A DNA stretch of 25,183 nucleotides from CAYSUS01 sp964434165 (GTDB lineage Bacteria; Planctomycetota; Planctomycetia; Pirellulales; Thermoguttaceae), in contig CAYSUS010000104.1 in the NCBI GenBank assembly GCA_964434165.1, positions 1 to 25,183 on the forward strand, written 5' to 3'. The position numbers were made by a program, and so were the translations under genes. Of this stretch, positions 1-8,272 are shown in pieces. The notes below the pieces were generated by a model. It made no database searches, was not told the origin of the DNA, and saw only the letters and a program-made list of their open reading frames with translations. Each line of letters begins with the position of its first letter. Position 1 is the first letter of the stretch.

Positions 1-37
1 ACTTCCACTGCGGCGGCCTGGACCTGCTACCAGCCAC

Positions 38-1867
38 TTAAATCCCAGTAGAGCCATCCAGGTAGGCGGTCCGCCCGCCGGCGAAGCGGATGAAGCCGTC
101 GGGCATCTGCGGGATGAGCTTGAAGGGGCCGGGCTCGACCACCGTCAGCAGCAGCTCCTGGGTGGGCAGCAGGTGGTGATAGATGAACGCCTGCATCACG
201 TCCTCGGCCGGCAGGGCCCGGCGCGTGACCTTCTTGCCGCCGATCTCGGCCGTGCCTGCGACCGACGGGGTGTGGACGCCCAGCGGCGTGTCGGCCGACG
301 AGGTGATCGAAACCAGCGCGCTGTCCTCTCCCTCGGGAATCACGCCGCCGCTGAACGTGGTCCCTTGGGGCAGGTCGTCGAACGCCAGGTCGATCTTGCC
401 CTGGAATCCGTCCTTACGAAGCGCGTGGACCGTGACCACCGTCGTGGCGTCCTGGCCGACGCGGGGATTGTCGGGCGTGACGCGGAGCTCGAAGTCGGGT
501 TGCGGCGGCCCCACGGAGAGCCGGTAGGCGAAGGCCTCGCCCCCCTTGCCCTGGACGTCGCGCACGGTGACGTAGTACTTGCCCGCGGCGAACGTGTGCT
601 CCACGCGCGAGTCGGCGTGGTGCGTGATGTGCGGAGTGGAGACGTCTTCGTAGTCGTCGCTCTGGGCCAGCTCCTTGCCGTCGGCGTCGGTCACGGAGAG
701 GATCGAGTCCATGGGCGATTCCAGGCGGCGTGCGCGGACTTCGATCACCAGCTTCTGCCCGGCCTCGGCGGAAAGGACGTAGCAGTCCTCGTCGCCCGGC
801 TTCTCGATGCGGCCGTTGATCGTGACGGGAGTCTGGATCGGCTGGGCCTTCTCGGTCGAGTCGTTGGGTTCCTTCTCCGCGGCCTCCGCGGCGTCGGCCG
901 CGGCGTTCACCTCGAAGGGGAGGGCGTTATCGACGATGCCCTTGGCGTCGAGCTCCACCCGGCGAATCGACGACCCGGAAGCCAGATCGATCTCGGCCTC
1001 CTTCTGCGGCAAGTTCACGCCGAACAGGTTCACCCTGGCCTGGGTTTGCGCCTTCGCGCCGAGCGGGTAGATGTGCGTGACGTAAGGCAGGGCCCCGAGG
1101 GTCATGCGATAGACGAAGTCCTCGCGCCCGCGGTAGATCGAGTCACGGATCGAGATCATGTACTGCCCGTCCCGCGCGACCCGGTAGATCAGTACCGGGT
1201 CGGGATGGAAGCGGAAGTCGTCCACGTAGGTCAGGCTGTTGCCCTGGGCGTCGTACAGGCCGAGCACGGCCTGGAACCAGCCCGGCACGGCGTCGGCGAT
1301 GAACGGCAAGAGGCGTTGGGCCTGAACGCGGCAGACGATCGTCTCGCCGGCCTTGGCCGAGAACCGCACCACGTCGGTATCGGCGCCGAAGACCTGCCCG
1401 TTGACTACCACCGGCAGCGAGGGCAGAGCCTGGGCCTCGCTCAGCTCCGTGTTCGGCTCCGTCTCCAGGACCTCGGGCAACTGCCCGACGACGAAATGGG
1501 CGCGGTTGGTCACCCCGCCGGTGGTCACCAGGCGAAAGTCGCGCACGCCGGGCCTGGCGTCGGCGGCGATCGCCACTTCGACGGTGGCCTTCTCCGCCGT
1601 CTTTCCCTTCTCCGGCGGCTCGTGCTTGAGCACCTTCCCGGTCACTCCGCCGCCGCTGACGTGAATGCCCTTGGCGGCCTTCAGATCGTTGCCGTACACC
1701 GTGACTTGGACCGTCTGGCCGACCTGCCCCCCCGCCGGGTAAATGCTGGCAATGTGCCCCTGCGGGGCCTGGGCCAGGGCGCCGGAGGACCCTCCCCACG
1801 CCAGTGCCGCTGCGCACAGAACGGCAAACGCTCGAGTCGTCGCGGGGATCGACAGGTAGCGATTCAT
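38..1867 (-). CDS. Exported protein with two PPC (pre-peptidase C-terminal) domains
   Basis: A 609-residue protein starting at ATG 1865-1867 and ending with TAA at 38-40. Residues 1-33 form a signal peptide with a hydrophobic stretch ending in ALA, so it should be exported. Residues about 36-128 look like an IPT/TIG-type Ig fold (SIYPAGGQVGQTVQVTVYG). A first PPC domain begins at ETEPNTELSEAQ (135) and runs to about 257. A second IPT-like segment starts at PYVTHIYPLG (261). A second PPC domain starts at KEPNDSTEKAQ (332), includes the typical GDEDCYVLSAEAGQ segment and ends near 452. The rest is a beta-rich Ig-like tail. No protease catalytic domain is present, so this is a binding or structural protein. 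It is the last gene of the four-gene minus-strand run, 114 bp after the WD40 gene. The upstream sequence has only a weak ribosome site (gagaag). The family assignment is firm; the ligand is unknown. Confidence 0.9.
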   Translation of the reverse strand: MNRYLSIPATTRAFAVLCAAALAWGGSSGALAQAPQGHIASIYPAGGQVGQTVQVTVYGNDLKAAKGIHVSGGGVTGKVLKHEPPEKGKTAEKATVEVAIAADARPGVRDFRLVTTGGVTNRAHFVVGQLPEVLETEPNTELSEAQALPSLPVVVNGQVFGADTDVVRFSAKAGETIVCRVQAQRLLPFIADAVPGWFQAVLGLYDAQGNSLTYVDDFRFHPDPVLIYRVARDGQYMISIRDSIYRGREDFVYRMTLGALPYVTHIYPLGAKAQTQARVNLFGVNLPQKEAEIDLASGSSIRRVELDAKGIVDNALPFEVNAAADAAEAAEKEPNDSTEKAQPIQTPVTINGRIEKPGDEDCYVLSAEAGQKLVIEVRARRLESPMDSILSVTDADGKELAQSDDYEDVSTPHITHHADSRVEHTFAAGKYYVTVRDVQGKGGEAFAYRLSVGPPQPDFELRVTPDNPRVGQDATTVVTVHALRKDGFQGKIDLAFDDLPQGTTFSGGVIPEGEDSALVSITSSADTPLGVHTPSVAGTAEIGGKKVTRRALPAEDVMQAFIYHHLLPTQELLLTVVEPGPFKLIPQMPDGFIRFAGGRTAYLDGSTGI

Positions 1868-1981
1868 GGTCTTCTCACTTCGTGGATATCGCCGGTCGCG
1901 GTGTGGCCGGTCGCGGAATCACTCGGGTTGGCGGCTCCCTCTGCAACGCTCCTCATCATGGCGACGCGCAACGCGGGGCGG

Positions 1982-3334
1982 TCACTTCTTCTTGGCCTTC
2001 TTGGCAGCCGTCTTCCTCGGGGGCCTCTTGCCGGGCTTCTTCGCCGGTCCCCTGGCAGCGCGCTTCGCCGCAGGCTTCTTGGCGGCAGCACCGGGAATGG
2101 CGCCTGCCAGGGCCTTGCCGACCTCCTCGGGCTGGTGGAAGCGTTCGGTCAGGCCGGCCGGGGCCTGCGAGCCGTCGGTCTTCCGCCACGCGACCTTCTC
2201 GGGCGAGGAGGCCGCAAAGTGCCCCTGGGTCGTGACGATGATCCACTGCTCGGTCTGCGGCGCGAGCTGCACGAGCGTGGCCAGCGGCTCGCCCTTGATG
2301 CCCTCCCACAGCCGCACCGTGCCGTCGGCGCCGGCGGTGGCGATCAGTCTGCCGTCGGCGGTGGACGTTGCGCAATACACCCAATCGGTATGCCCGCGAA
2401 GCGACGCCCGCACCCGAGTGCTCGCGCCCTGGTACGCCCTTACCGTGCCGTCGCTGCATGGCACGAACAGGTAGGATCCCTTGGCCGGCCAGAAGACGTC
2501 CAGCGGCATGGCGGTGCCCGTCGAGTAGGTCCGCGCCCGGGGCTTGCGGCGGGCCGCGAGCTTCAGGTCCGACTCGATGTTGCCCACGGCGACGGCCCAC
2601 TGCTCGGGTCCGCCCACGGCCCCGACCACGTACTTGCCGTCGGCGTCCATGGCCGCGCCGTGGACGGTGTCCTCCAGCTCGTAGCGGATAACCGGTTTCC
2701 AGGTGCCCACCTCCCAGACGCGGAGCGTGCGGTCGGCCGAGGCCGTGGCCATCCGCTTGCCGTCGCCGCTGAAAGCCAGGCCCAGCACGCGGCCGTTATG
2801 GTCGTCCAAAGTCCGGATCGGCTTCGCGTCCGCGGAACCGAAGAGGTGGACCTTGGAGTCGGCGTCGCCGGCGACCAGCAGCTCGCCGTCTGGGCTGACG
2901 GCCAGGCACAAGACAACACGTTTCGGCTCGTCGAGCGTGGCGGCCACCGAGCCGGTCGCGACGTCGAAGACCCTCACCGCGCCGGACTGGTGCGGAACCC
3001 CGTCGCCCACCGCCAGCCTGCGCCCCTGGTCGAGGAACGCCACGGCGTGGACCATGCCCTCGATCTGCCCCGCGCCGATGCGCCGGGCAAGCTCCGCGCT
3101 GCGCAGGTCCCACAGCAGGACCTCGCGGTAGCCGCCCACGGCAAGCAGCTTGCCGTCGGGGCTGAAGGCCACCGCCGAGATCGGAAGTGCCGGGCCGAAA
3201 TCGACGACGGCCTCGACCGCACCCGCGACCGGCAGGGCCAGCGCGCCCCGCGAGCCGCTCGTTTCGGCTGCATGCGCCCACGCGACGCAGGTGAGGAGAA
3301 CCGCCGGGAACGTGGGGAGGTGGAGTGCGGTCAT
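1982..3334 (-). CDS. Exported WD40-repeat protein with lysine-rich H1-like tail
   Basis: A 450-residue protein. The frame stays open upstream to 3481, but the start at ATG 3332-3334 is chosen because it gives a clean signal peptide (MTALHLPTFPAVLLTCVAWA, cleavage near AHA-AE) and because the extra upstream codons are translated intergenic repeat. WD40 blades are visible from about residue 50 to 345, with repeated SPDGKLLAVGG, SGDGKRMATASADRTLRVWE and TADGRLIATAGADGTVRLWE type units. A segment at 363-384 (QWIIVTTQGHFAASS) followed by FHQPEEVGKALAG (399-411) resembles the piece that closes WD40 proteins of the caspase-like/WD40 type, although no peptidase is present. Residues 417-450 are almost only K, R, A, P and G: 16 of the last 32 are basic, as in histone H1 or bacterial H1-like tails. 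It lies 276 bp after the DUF1501 gene and 114 bp before the PPC gene, probably in the same transcript. The binding partner cannot be told from sequence. Confidence 0.88.
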   Translation of the reverse strand: MTALHLPTFPAVLLTCVAWAHAAETSGSRGALALPVAGAVEAVVDFGPALPISAVAFSPDGKLLAVGGYREVLLWDLRSAELARRIGAGQIEGMVHAVAFLDQGRRLAVGDGVPHQSGAVRVFDVATGSVAATLDEPKRVVLCLAVSPDGELLVAGDADSKVHLFGSADAKPIRTLDDHNGRVLGLAFSGDGKRMATASADRTLRVWEVGTWKPVIRYELEDTVHGAAMDADGKYVVGAVGGPEQWAVAVGNIESDLKLAARRKPRARTYSTGTAMPLDVFWPAKGSYLFVPCSDGTVRAYQGASTRVRASLRGHTDWVYCATSTADGRLIATAGADGTVRLWEGIKGEPLATLVQLAPQTEQWIIVTTQGHFAASSPEKVAWRKTDGSQAPAGLTERFHQPEEVGKALAGAIPGAAAKKPAAKRAARGPAKKPGKRPPRKTAAKKAKKK

Positions 3335-3386
3335 GAGAATGGCCCTATGCAGCGAAGTCCGACAGGACAAGGCACGGACGGGAGGC

Positions 3387-3561
3387 AAATCCGAAATCCG
3401 AAGCACGAAACGAATCCGAAGCTCGAATACCGAGTGCTCCAAACTCGCCGGTTCCCCCTTTTGCCTTGTGGCCAAGCGCAACTCGGGCTAAGCCATTTCC
3501 GTCATGGCGCCACTGGGAAATTCCGGTTTGTTTCGAATCTCGGATTTCGTGCTTCGGAATC
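3387..3561. repeat. Palindromic intergenic repeat element (imperfect long inverted repeat)
   Basis: The left arm (3387-3428) and right arm (3519-3561) are imperfect inverted copies. A 14-nt core, tccgaagcacgaaa at 3397-3410, is matched exactly by its reverse complement at 3545-3558. Within the left arm the motif aatccgaa recurs three times (3388-3395, starting again at 3395, and 3413-3420), so short direct repeats lie inside the inverted one. The element fills most of the 276-bp gap between the DUF1501 and WD40 genes and is visibly poorer in GC than the genes. From general experience, degenerate sequences of this kind (translating as KHEIRN- or FRASDF-like strings) recur between genes in many planctomycete and environmental genomes; that is recollection, not a search result. 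Confidence 0.7.
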
Positions 3562-3610
3562 CCTGCGGTGGGTCCCTGAAGCGAGCGACGACGCGCCGCG
3601 AAATCTTCCA

Positions 3611-4957
3611 CTACATGATCTCCGTCAGCAAGCCTCCGCTCTGGACGCCGCCGGCGGCGCCGGGCGTGACGTAGGCCACGCAGCCGTGCGGGTGGGGGAG
3701 GTATCCGGTGGGGTCGATGCCGAGCAGCTTGTACATGCTGGCCGAGAGGTCCCAGGGATAAATGGGGCGCTCGACGACGCGCTCGCCCTTCGGGTCGGTG
3801 GCGCCGACGACCTTGCCCCCCTGGAAGCCCCCGCCGGCGACGACGGCCGAGAAGGCGTTGCAGAAGTGGTGGCGCCCGCCCATCCAGGGCGGCTCGTTGT
3901 AGATCTTGGGCGTGCGGCCGAACTCGCCGAACCAGGTGACGATCGTCGTCTCCAACAGCCCGCGCTGCGCAAGGTCCTCGAGCAGGGCCGAGAACCCCTG
4001 GTCGAGGTCCGGCAGGTACTTCTCCATCCGCTCGAAATGCTTCTTGTGCGTGTCCCATCCGCCCCAGTTGATGGTGATGAAGGGGACCTCCTTCTCCACC
4101 AGGCGCCGCGCCAGGAGGCACGACTGTCCGAACGTGGTCCGGCCGTAGCGCTCGCGGAGCTTGTCGTCCTCCTTGTCGATCTCGAAGGCCTCCTTGGCAT
4201 CGCCGAGGATCAGCTCGTAGGCCTTGCCCTGGTACTCGTCCATCCGCTGCAGATCCGGCACGTTGTCCAGGCGCTTGGCGAACCCGTCGAACGCGTCGAG
4301 CAGCTCGCGCCGGTCCTCGGTGCGGGTGTCGCCTGCGCCGCGGCTCATGCCGCCCATGCTGAAGCCCTTGCGGTTCGGGTCGCCGCCGGTGGCATAGGCC
4401 TTCCAGGCCGCGCCGAGGAAGCCGGCCTCAGAAAACCGGCCCAGCGGCCGGGTGACGCACATGTAGGGCGGCAGCGCCCCCTTGTACGCCCCAGACTCCG
4501 TCTTCTTCAAGGCCACCACCGCCCCGGTGGCCGGATAGACCAGGTCGTCCGACGGGAGCGTGCCGGTCTGCATGATGTAGGTGGCCGTCTCGTGGGCGTT
4601 GGTCGGGTGCGTCATGCCGCGGAGGATGGCGTACTTGTCCATCTGTTTGGCCATCAGCGGCATGGTCTGGGCGATCTGGATGCCGTCCACGTTGGTGGCG
4701 ATCGGCTTTCTGTAGGGGCCCGTGTAGTCGGGGCCCGACGTGGGCTTGGGATCGAAGGTGTCGGTGTGGGCCGGGCCGCCTCCCAGCCAGATCTGGATCA
4801 CCGACCTAGCCTTCGCCTCGGTCGGCCGGGCGTGGGCCTGGGCATGAAACCACTGCGAGAGCGTCAGCCCCGACGCGCCCAACGCGCCGACCCTCACGAA
4901 GTCGCGGCGGTTGATACGGGTCGCACCTTCCCTCCGCCGAAACGAGATATTCAACAT
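3611..4957 (-). CDS. DUF1501 family protein with Tat signal
   Basis: A 448-residue protein, ATG at 4955-4957, stop TAG at 3611-3613. A good ribosome site (gggagg, plus-strand cctccc at 4965-4970) lies 7 nt before the start. Residues 14-36 carry a twin-arginine signal (RINRRDFVRVGALGASG), so it is probably exported folded. Family hallmarks follow in order: IQIWLGGGPAHTDTFDPKP (54-72), ILRGMTHPTNAHETATY (111-127), INWGGWDTHKKHF (296-308), TWFGEFGRTPKIYN (341-354) and MGGRHHFCNAFS (359-370). DUF1501 is distantly related to the alkaline phosphatase/sulfatase fold, and the Asp, His and Glu positions in these motifs suggest a metal site; its reaction is not established. It follows the DUF1549/DUF1553 gene by 69 bp, the usual planctomycete pairing, and the two products are generally presumed to work together. 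Length is normal for the family. Confidence 0.95.
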   Translation of the reverse strand: MLNISFRRREGATRINRRDFVRVGALGASGLTLSQWFHAQAHARPTEAKARSVIQIWLGGGPAHTDTFDPKPTSGPDYTGPYRKPIATNVDGIQIAQTMPLMAKQMDKYAILRGMTHPTNAHETATYIMQTGTLPSDDLVYPATGAVVALKKTESGAYKGALPPYMCVTRPLGRFSEAGFLGAAWKAYATGGDPNRKGFSMGGMSRGAGDTRTEDRRELLDAFDGFAKRLDNVPDLQRMDEYQGKAYELILGDAKEAFEIDKEDDKLRERYGRTTFGQSCLLARRLVEKEVPFITINWGGWDTHKKHFERMEKYLPDLDQGFSALLEDLAQRGLLETTIVTWFGEFGRTPKIYNEPPWMGGRHHFCNAFSAVVAGGGFQGGKVVGATDPKGERVVERPIYPWDLSASMYKLLGIDPTGYLPHPHGCVAYVTPGAAGGVQSGGLLTEIM

Positions 4958-5026
4958 GGCTCAGCCTCCCTTCCAACATCCTTACGTCGTGAAGTCTGTC
5001 CTACGGTCCAGCGACCAACGGCACCA

Positions 5027-7330
5027 TCAGTGGTTGAACAGGAACTCCTTGGTGTTCAGCACCGCCCACATCAGATCCTGCACCGCCTGGGTGCGGTTCT
5101 TCTCCTTGGAGAGATGCTCCAAAGCCCTCTGTCTCTCCTCCGGCGTGGGCGTCCGGGAGAGGGTCAGGAGGAACAGCTCCTCGACGATCGCCTCGTCCTC
5201 GGCACCCTCCTTAAGCCACTCGCGGATGCGCGGGCTGCGCGCCACCTTCGACTCCAGGTCGCTCGACGTGATCAGGAACAGGGCCTGGCGCATCGACGTC
5301 TCGCAGTTGCGGTCCGATTCGAAGGCCGTGTCCCGCGGCGGGCGCCCGAACAGCTCGAGAAACGGCGTGCTCACGCTCCCGTCCGCCATCTGCACGGCGC
5401 GGAAGCCCTCGGGCCAGTACGAGTACGGCTCGGGGATGCGGCTGGAGAACTTGTCCCACACTTGCGTCACCTCGCCGATGGCATCGGAAAGCTGCTCGGC
5501 CGTCAAGCGGCGGATCGCGTGGTGGGAGAAGAACTTCTCGTCTTTGGCGTTCCGCGGCGTCGGCTGCGACGACCGCTGGTACGTGGCCGAGTTGAGGATC
5601 AGCCGGTAGATGTGACGCATGTCGTAGTCGTGCCCGACCAGTTCCCTCTCCAGGTAGGCCAGCAGCTCCGGGTTCGACGGCGGATTCGTGGGGCGGATGT
5701 CGTCGGGCTCGTGGACGATGCCCCGGCCCAGCAGCCAGTACCACGCGCGGTTCACGAAGTTCCTCGCAAACCACGGGTTCTCGGGGTCCGTGAGCCACTG
5801 GGCCAGCTTGACGCGGGGGTCCGCGCCGGGCGGCACCTCGACGACCGGCCCGCCCAGGATCTTGGGCGGGATCTCCTCGCGCGTGCGCGGGTCGCGCAGG
5901 GTCTGCGAGGGATCGAGATAGACGATCTCCTCCTTCCACTCCTTGGTGCTCTTGAACTTGATCTGGGGGAAGAAGGCCGCCATGCCCAGGTTGTCGTCGA
6001 TGGTCCACGACTCGGTCGGATGGCCGTGGCAGCTTGCGCAGCCCAGGCGCGCGCCCATGAACACCAACGCCGTCGTCTCGGCGAATCCCTGGGGGTCGCG
6101 CTTCTTCATCGCGCGGTAGAAGTTGCAGGGCGGATCGCGGAAGTTGCAGCCGCTGGAGACGATCAGCTCCCGGGCGAACTCGTCGTACGGCTTGTTCCTG
6201 GCGATGGCGTCCCGCACCCACGCGTGATACGCCTGCACCGCGTTGGGCCACAGGTTCGAGGGATACTCGGCCTTGATCCGGAGCAGGTCGCCCCACTTCA
6301 AAGCCCAGAAGTCGGCGAACTCGCTCCGCTGGAAGAGATCCTCGATCAGCTTGCTCCGCTTCTCGGGGTCCTTGTCCGCCAGGAACGCCCGCACCTCGTC
6401 GGGCGTGGGGAGCTTGCCGATCACGTCCAGATAGACCCGGCGCAGAAACTCCTGGTCGGTGCACAGCTCCGATGGCGGAATGCCCAGCTCCTGGAGCCTG
6501 GCCAGCACGATCTCGTCGATCTTGTTGTGGACCGCCGCCTTCGGGAACGGCTCAGGCAGCGGCTGCGGCACGGCGATCCGGGCCACGGCCGAACGCCGGT
6601 TGAACGAGACCAGAACATGGGCCTGGCCGAAGTCCTTGGCCTCGACCAGCCCGCCCTTGGCCGCGGTCGCGACCGCCGGGTCCAGGGAGTCGTAAAGCGC
6701 ACTGGCTGTGACGTCCTTCTTCGAGCCGTCCGAGAATTCCGCCGTGGCCGTCAGCCTCTGCGTCTTCCCCTTCTCCAGCTTCAATGCCTCGGGAGCGACA
6801 GCGATGGAGACGATCGCCGGCACGTCCTCCGAGTCGCGCGGGGCGCCCCTGGCCAGCCAGGCGGCGAACTTCTGGTACTCCGGGCTGTCCGGCTCCATCC
6901 GCCGCTTGCCGCCGTGCTCGATCGCGGCCGTCGGTTTCAGGAGCACGAGGCTCTTCATGGGCTCGACCACGTTGATCCGCCGCCCCTCGTCGGCGCGCGT
7001 CAGGGCCAGATAGTCCTGCTCCGGGTCGGCCCCGAACATGGAGAGGCGGAATCCGCCCTTGCCGCCCGTCGCCCCATGGCACCTGGCGGCATTGCAGCCG
7101 AGGCTCCCGAAGAGTGGCATGATGTCGTTCTTGAACGAGACGTCTCCAGCCGCGCCGGGCCCGGCATCGGCGGGCCTGGCCTGCGCGGCGGGCGTCGTTG
7201 CCGCCTCGTGCGCGAGGGGCTTGTGGCGCGTCTTCCGCTCGGCCTCGGGCGTGGCCCTCGGCTTGGACTCCGGCGCGGCAAGGGCCGCGGCGGCCAGCGC
7301 GAACACGAGCAGAAGCGGCGTGATTCTCAT
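5027..7330 (-). CDS. Exported DUF1549/DUF1553 protein with planctomycete cytochrome-like motifs
   Basis: A 767-residue protein starting at ATG 7328-7330, with aagggg (plus-strand cccctt at 7340-7345) 9 nt upstream as ribosome site. A signal peptide covers residues 1-19. An N-terminal cytochrome-like segment (PSCyt1 type) holds a CX4CH motif, CNAARCH at 79-85, and HGGKRRMEPDSPEY at 139-152. Residues about 171-256 form a bacterial Ig-like (Big2) domain. DUF1549 spans about 265-475 (RRVYLDVIGKLPTPDEVRAF at 297-316) and contains a canonical CXXCH haem site, CASCH, at 431-435. DUF1553 spans about 505-750 (NRAWYWLLGRGIVHEPDDIR, RQALFLITSSDL). The family is abundant in planctomycetes and found with DUF1501; its substrate is unknown. 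It is the first gene of the minus-strand run. No convincing promoter was recognised upstream. Confidence 0.95.
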   Translation of the reverse strand: MRITPLLLVFALAAAALAAPESKPRATPEAERKTRHKPLAHEAATTPAAQARPADAGPGAAGDVSFKNDIMPLFGSLGCNAARCHGATGGKGGFRLSMFGADPEQDYLALTRADEGRRINVVEPMKSLVLLKPTAAIEHGGKRRMEPDSPEYQKFAAWLARGAPRDSEDVPAIVSIAVAPEALKLEKGKTQRLTATAEFSDGSKKDVTASALYDSLDPAVATAAKGGLVEAKDFGQAHVLVSFNRRSAVARIAVPQPLPEPFPKAAVHNKIDEIVLARLQELGIPPSELCTDQEFLRRVYLDVIGKLPTPDEVRAFLADKDPEKRSKLIEDLFQRSEFADFWALKWGDLLRIKAEYPSNLWPNAVQAYHAWVRDAIARNKPYDEFARELIVSSGCNFRDPPCNFYRAMKKRDPQGFAETTALVFMGARLGCASCHGHPTESWTIDDNLGMAAFFPQIKFKSTKEWKEEIVYLDPSQTLRDPRTREEIPPKILGGPVVEVPPGADPRVKLAQWLTDPENPWFARNFVNRAWYWLLGRGIVHEPDDIRPTNPPSNPELLAYLERELVGHDYDMRHIYRLILNSATYQRSSQPTPRNAKDEKFFSHHAIRRLTAEQLSDAIGEVTQVWDKFSSRIPEPYSYWPEGFRAVQMADGSVSTPFLELFGRPPRDTAFESDRNCETSMRQALFLITSSDLESKVARSPRIREWLKEGAEDEAIVEELFLLTLSRTPTPEERQRALEHLSKEKNRTQAVQDLMWAVLNTKEFLFNH

Positions 7331-8038
7331 CGCGGATCACCCCTTGACGGGAACCGGTGGCAAAACGGGCGTTGGATGGGGAAAACCGAGCGGGGGCGGG
7401 CAGGGCGGCAGGCGGTTCGGACCGCCGGAGGGAGCGTAGCAGTCCGGCCCGGCGCCCCACGTCGCGTGACCGAGGAATCCGGGCGCCTGACCCCTTGCAT
7501 GGGCTATGGACCCTTAGGGAGCAAATGGCGTGAGGTCGAGCGAACGAAGCCCGACCCGGCGGGGGAACTGGTTGCCTGACAGGTGCAGGAATGCCCGCAC
7601 CACCGCTGCGCTGGTCGAACTGGACAGACCGCAACAGCTTACCATTAGTCGCACCGTCCTGAAGTGTCAAGGATTCCGGTTGCTGCCGGGCAACCTCCAA
7701 CCCCCTCGCGCGTACCCTCGGCAGAAGCGATCTGCGGGTGGGCTTCGGCGATCAGATTCAGTTGCAGCCTGGCGTTGGTCCGGTGGCGAACCGGGGCCTT
7801 CAGTTCGAAGTGCGCGCCGGCTCTTCCCCTTTTGTCGTACGCAGCCGACCGCCCCTACCACCGACTTTCCAGGTCGCAGACGCGCCGTAGCGCAGACAAA
7901 ACAAAGAGCCGTCCGGCGGTTGCGAGCGGCAGCTCGCACGCGCCCCCTCAACAGGAGGCCAACCCGGGGTTCGAAATGCTGCGGAACGGCCTGAGATTCG
8001 CTTCCCCGACTTATTCGCGGATTCCGGGCCGCGGCCGA

Positions 8039-8066
8039 TTGACACACCTCATCTCTGGATGATAAT
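8039..8066 (+). promoter_or_regulatory. Sigma70-type promoter for the giant PEP-CTERM gene
   Basis: The -35 box TTGACA (8039-8044) matches the bacterial consensus in all six positions. After a 16-bp spacer comes the -10 box GATAAT (8061-8066), which matches in five of six. Transcription would begin near 8073, leaving an untranslated leader of about 200 nt before the start codon. Such an A/T-rich match stands out in this GC-rich sequence. Prediction only. Confidence 0.6.
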
Positions 8067-8264
8067 GGCGGCGTCGGGGCACTGCCTATTCGGGTGCCCA
8101 CGCTGCCGATCCATCGAAGGCCCTTTCCCGCGCGTTCGCGCACAGGGGGTGTTCACGTCAACCACGCCGGCGCGGCGAGTGGATCGGATACCCTTCTCCG
8201 CCCCCTCGTGGCACGGAGCAACGCTCCCTTCGCATTCCTCCCTCGATCGAAGACCGTCCCTGGC

Positions 8265-8269
8265 GGAGG
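8265..8269 (+). promoter_or_regulatory. Ribosome binding site with two adjacent ATG codons
   Basis: GGAGG lies 3 nt before the ATG at 8273 but 6 nt before the immediately following in-frame ATG at 8276. Spacing favours the second ATG, which would make the giant protein one residue shorter at its N-terminus; the signal peptide is unaffected. Confidence 0.6.
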
Positions 8270-8272
8270 TGC

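Larger units (their letters stand above)
7331..8272. other. Long non-coding region between divergent genes
   Basis: About 940 bp separate the start of the DUF1549 gene (minus) from the giant plus-strand gene. Short open frames occur on both strands, but none has a family motif, a ribosome site or a convincing composition, so I call no gene. Items seen: a small perfect hairpin (ggttgc/gcaacc stem, 7678-7695), a 4-bp GCGC hairpin near 8130-8141, and the promoter at 8039-8066. The middle part (about 7600-8000) has no recognisable content; it may hold decayed coding sequence, but I could not identify a parent gene. Confidence 0.6.

Noticed and set aside
3335..3481. 49-residue N-terminal extension of the WD40 protein
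   Set aside because: It is translated from the intergenic palindromic repeat and would put the signal peptide inside the protein.
173..7579. A 2468-codon open frame on the plus strand
   Set aside because: It is antisense to four well-supported minus-strand genes. Strong G/C bias at third codon positions removes stops from one antisense frame; the translation is rich in R, G, V, L, H and D with no domain.
7664..8062. Small open frames on both strands in the 7.6-8.1 kb region
   Set aside because: No ribosome site, no recognisable family, Arg/Ser/Pro-rich translations typical of non-coding GC-rich DNA.
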